NCBI RefSeq assembly: GCF_900113435.1
Contig: NZ_FOPG01000001.1
Span: 1,116,001 to 1,180,000 of the forward strand
DNA length: 64,000 bases
Direction: 5' to 3'
From: Sulfitobacter dubius
GTDB taxonomy: Bacteria; Pseudomonadota; Alphaproteobacteria; Rhodobacterales; Rhodobacteraceae
In this document: piece after piece, positions 62,662 through 64,000 of the stretch
Numbering within the stretch: position 1 is the first letter of the stretch
Layout of the letters: every line of letters starts with the position of its first letter
Position numbers and translations under genes: made by a program
The notes under the pieces: generated by a model
Databases searched by the model: none
What the model saw: only the letters and a program-made list of their open reading frames with translations
Told to the model about the DNA's origin: nothing

Positions 62662-64000
62662 TTAGGCATCCGTGCCCACCAAAGCAGCGGCAAATTCATC
62701 CGGGTCGAAGGGCGACAGATCATCAATCTGCTCCCCCAGGCCCACGGCATGGATCGGCAGGCCGAAACGATCCGCCAGCGCCACCAGAACGCCCCCCTTG
62801 GCGGTGCCATCCAACTTGGTCATAACCAGACCGCTGACGTCGGAAATCTCTTGAAAAACCTTCACTTGGTTCAGTGCGTTTTGCCCGGTCGTCGCGTCCA
62901 GCACCAATAGGGTGTTATGCGGCGCGGTCTCGTCCTTCTTACGGATGACGCGCACGATCTTGGCCAATTCCTCCATCAGGTCGCCCCGGTTTTGCAAACG
63001 GCCTGCGGTGTCGATCAGCAACAGATCAGCGCCTTCCTCCTGCGCGCGGCCCATGGCGTCGAAGGCAAGGCTGGCCGGGTCGCTGCCCTGCGCTGCGGTC
63101 AAAACCGGCACGCCTGCGCGTTCGCCCCAGACCTGCAATTGCTCCACCGCAGCAGCGCGGAAGGTGTCGCCAGCGGCGATTACGACCTTCTTGCCCGCCG
63201 CGCGGAATTGTGATGCCAGTTTGCCGATGGTTGTCGTCTTGCCAGAGCCGTTCACGCCGACCACCAGCACCACCTGCGGGGTCTTGGAATAGATCGGCAA
63301 GGGCCGCGCCACAGGCTCCATGATGCGGCTGACTTCGCTGGCGAGCAGTTGTTTGATCTCCGCCACCGAGAGTTTCTTGCCAAAGCGCCCTTCGGCCATA
63401 TTGGCCGTGACCCGCAGCGCGGTGTCGACGCCCATGTCAGCACTGATCAGCAGTTCTTCGAGCTGTTCGAGCATCTCATCGTCCAGCGCGCGGCGCACCA
63501 CAGGCTGCGCCGTGCTGCGGCCCATCAAACGGCCCAGAAGGCCTGGCTTCGCAGGAGCGGCCTCTGCTTCGTCAAGCGCAGGGGCGACCGGGGTCATGGC
63601 TTGGCGCAGGTCCACGGCGGGCGGCACTTCATCGGGGGCCGGAGCGGGTTCGGGATCGACCGCTGGCGGCACCTGCTCGGGTTCGGGCGCGGGCTCCGGA
63701 TCTGCGGGCTCAGGTGGTACCGCTGGCGCAGGCTGAGGGGTGGGCTCGGGAATGGTGGCGGGCGCGGGCGTCGGCTCTGGCATCGGCGCGGGCGTCGGTT
63801 CTGGCATCGGCGCGGGTTCGGGGGTTTCCTCCTCCTGCTCGGCCGCCAGCATCGGGCCGCTGTCCTCCTGCCCGTCGGGCATCACATCAGAGGCCGCGCC
63901 GGGCTGGTCCATCACCGCATCCACGGGGGCCGCTTCGGCCTCTGTTTCGCCGCCATCGCTGACAATCGCCTCTAGCCCCTCGTCGATCTTGGACGAGGAT
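62662..64000 (-). CDS. ftsY: Signal recognition particle receptor FtsY (start outside the window)
   Basis: FtsY is the SRP receptor GTPase that docks ribosomes at the Sec translocon. The visible 446 codons contain an acidic Pro/Glu/Ala-rich A domain with imperfect PEPTPAP repeats (about 63630-63840). The N domain and the G domain follow: GVNGSGKTTTIGKLA, DTFRAAAVEQL, LLIDTAGR, TKLDGTAKGG and VGLGEQIDDLSPFDPDEF. The reading frame stays open to the window edge (SSSKIDEGLEAIV), so the true start lies beyond base 64000. Confidence 0.97.
   Translation of the reverse strand, partial: SSSKIDEGLEAIVSDGGETEAEAAPVDAVMDQPGAASDVMPDGQEDSGPMLAAEQEEETPEPAPMPEPTPAPMPEPTPAPATIPEPTPQPAPAVPPEPADPEPAPEPEQVPPAVDPEPAPAPDEVPPAVDLRQAMTPVAPALDEAEAAPAKPGLLGRLMGRSTAQPVVRRALDDEMLEQLEELLISADMGVDTALRVTANMAEGRFGKKLSVAEIKQLLASEVSRIMEPVARPLPIYSKTPQVVLVVGVNGSGKTTTIGKLASQFRAAGKKVVIAAGDTFRAAAVEQLQVWGERAGVPVLTAAQGSDPASLAFDAMGRAQEEGADLLLIDTAGRLQNRGDLMEELAKIVRVIRKKDETAPHNTLLVLDATTGQNALNQVKVFQEISDVSGLVMTKLDGTAKGGVLVALADRFGLPIHAVGLGEQIDDLSPFDPDEFAAALVGTDA

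Noticed and set aside
63630..63840. Repeated PEPTPAP-type codons resembling a minisatellite
   Set aside because: It is the low-complexity acidic A domain of FtsY in the correct frame. Such repeats are common in this protein and are not a mobile or structural repeat.

Overview
The window is GC-rich chromosomal DNA from an alphaproteobacterium, most probably a marine Roseobacter-group member of the Rhodobacteraceae. The evidence is the dcw cluster with DUF2484 genes, a GTTC-N7-GTTC LexA box before uvrD, a TTAA-N7-TTAAC CtrA-type box, a SAM-II riboswitch before metZ, and CCUCCUCCC-loop hairpin RNAs beside a DUF1127 gene. I see no insertion sequence, prophage, CRISPR array, rRNA or tRNA gene. Gene order and codon use look like core chromosome throughout.

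Region 1 (1-19700, minus strand): the division and cell wall (dcw) cluster. In transcription order it runs mraZ, rsmH, ftsL, ftsI, murE, murF, mraY, murD, ftsW, murG, murC, two DUF2484 genes, a third small membrane gene, murB, ddl and ftsQ (cut by the window edge). Many genes overlap by a few bases. Three unrelated genes interrupt it: glsA and a BaiN/YhiN-like flavoprotein on the opposite strand, and a peroxiredoxin-like gene. Before mraZ lies a leader of several hundred bases with a strong terminator hairpin, as in the UpsM leader of Rhodobacter sphaeroides. Further upstream are TGGGA-type MraZ boxes in 10-bp phase and a perfect DnaA box.

Region 2 (19700-25300): a membrane protein, mrp, and a noncoding locus with two arrays of four hairpins each. 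Most of the eight loops carry CCTCC or CCTCCTCCC. Both arrays follow matching upstream elements, and the second array trails a CcaF1-like DUF1127 gene. uvrD follows with its LexA box.

Region 3 (25300-46640): metabolic and regulatory genes. They include a PAS protein, an FMN alpha-hydroxy-acid dehydrogenase, pyruvate carboxylase, carA, a glycosyltransferase with an N-terminal MshEN (c-di-GMP-type) domain behind a CtrA-type box, a GntR regulator, an HAD nucleotidase, a UbiH-like hydroxylase, two overlapping Lrp regulators divergent from ilvC, glmM-folP-folB and a cell wall hydrolase.

Region 4 (46760-64000): a pyruvate phosphate dikinase homologue with a degenerate ATP half, glyS and glyQ separated by two small membrane genes, a secreted trypsin-like protein that has lost His and Asp of its triad, trkH, a second DUF1127 gene, folE2, and metZ. 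metZ lies behind a SAM-II riboswitch, an intrinsic terminator and a 23-codon leader ORF. The window ends with yciB, a DMT transporter, an MgtC-family gene and the start of ftsY (cut by the edge).

The most novel points are the SAM-II/leader-ORF/terminator arrangement at metZ, the doubled hairpin RNA locus, the MraZ-box array, the MshEN-glycosyltransferase fusion, and the two enzymes with damaged active sites.
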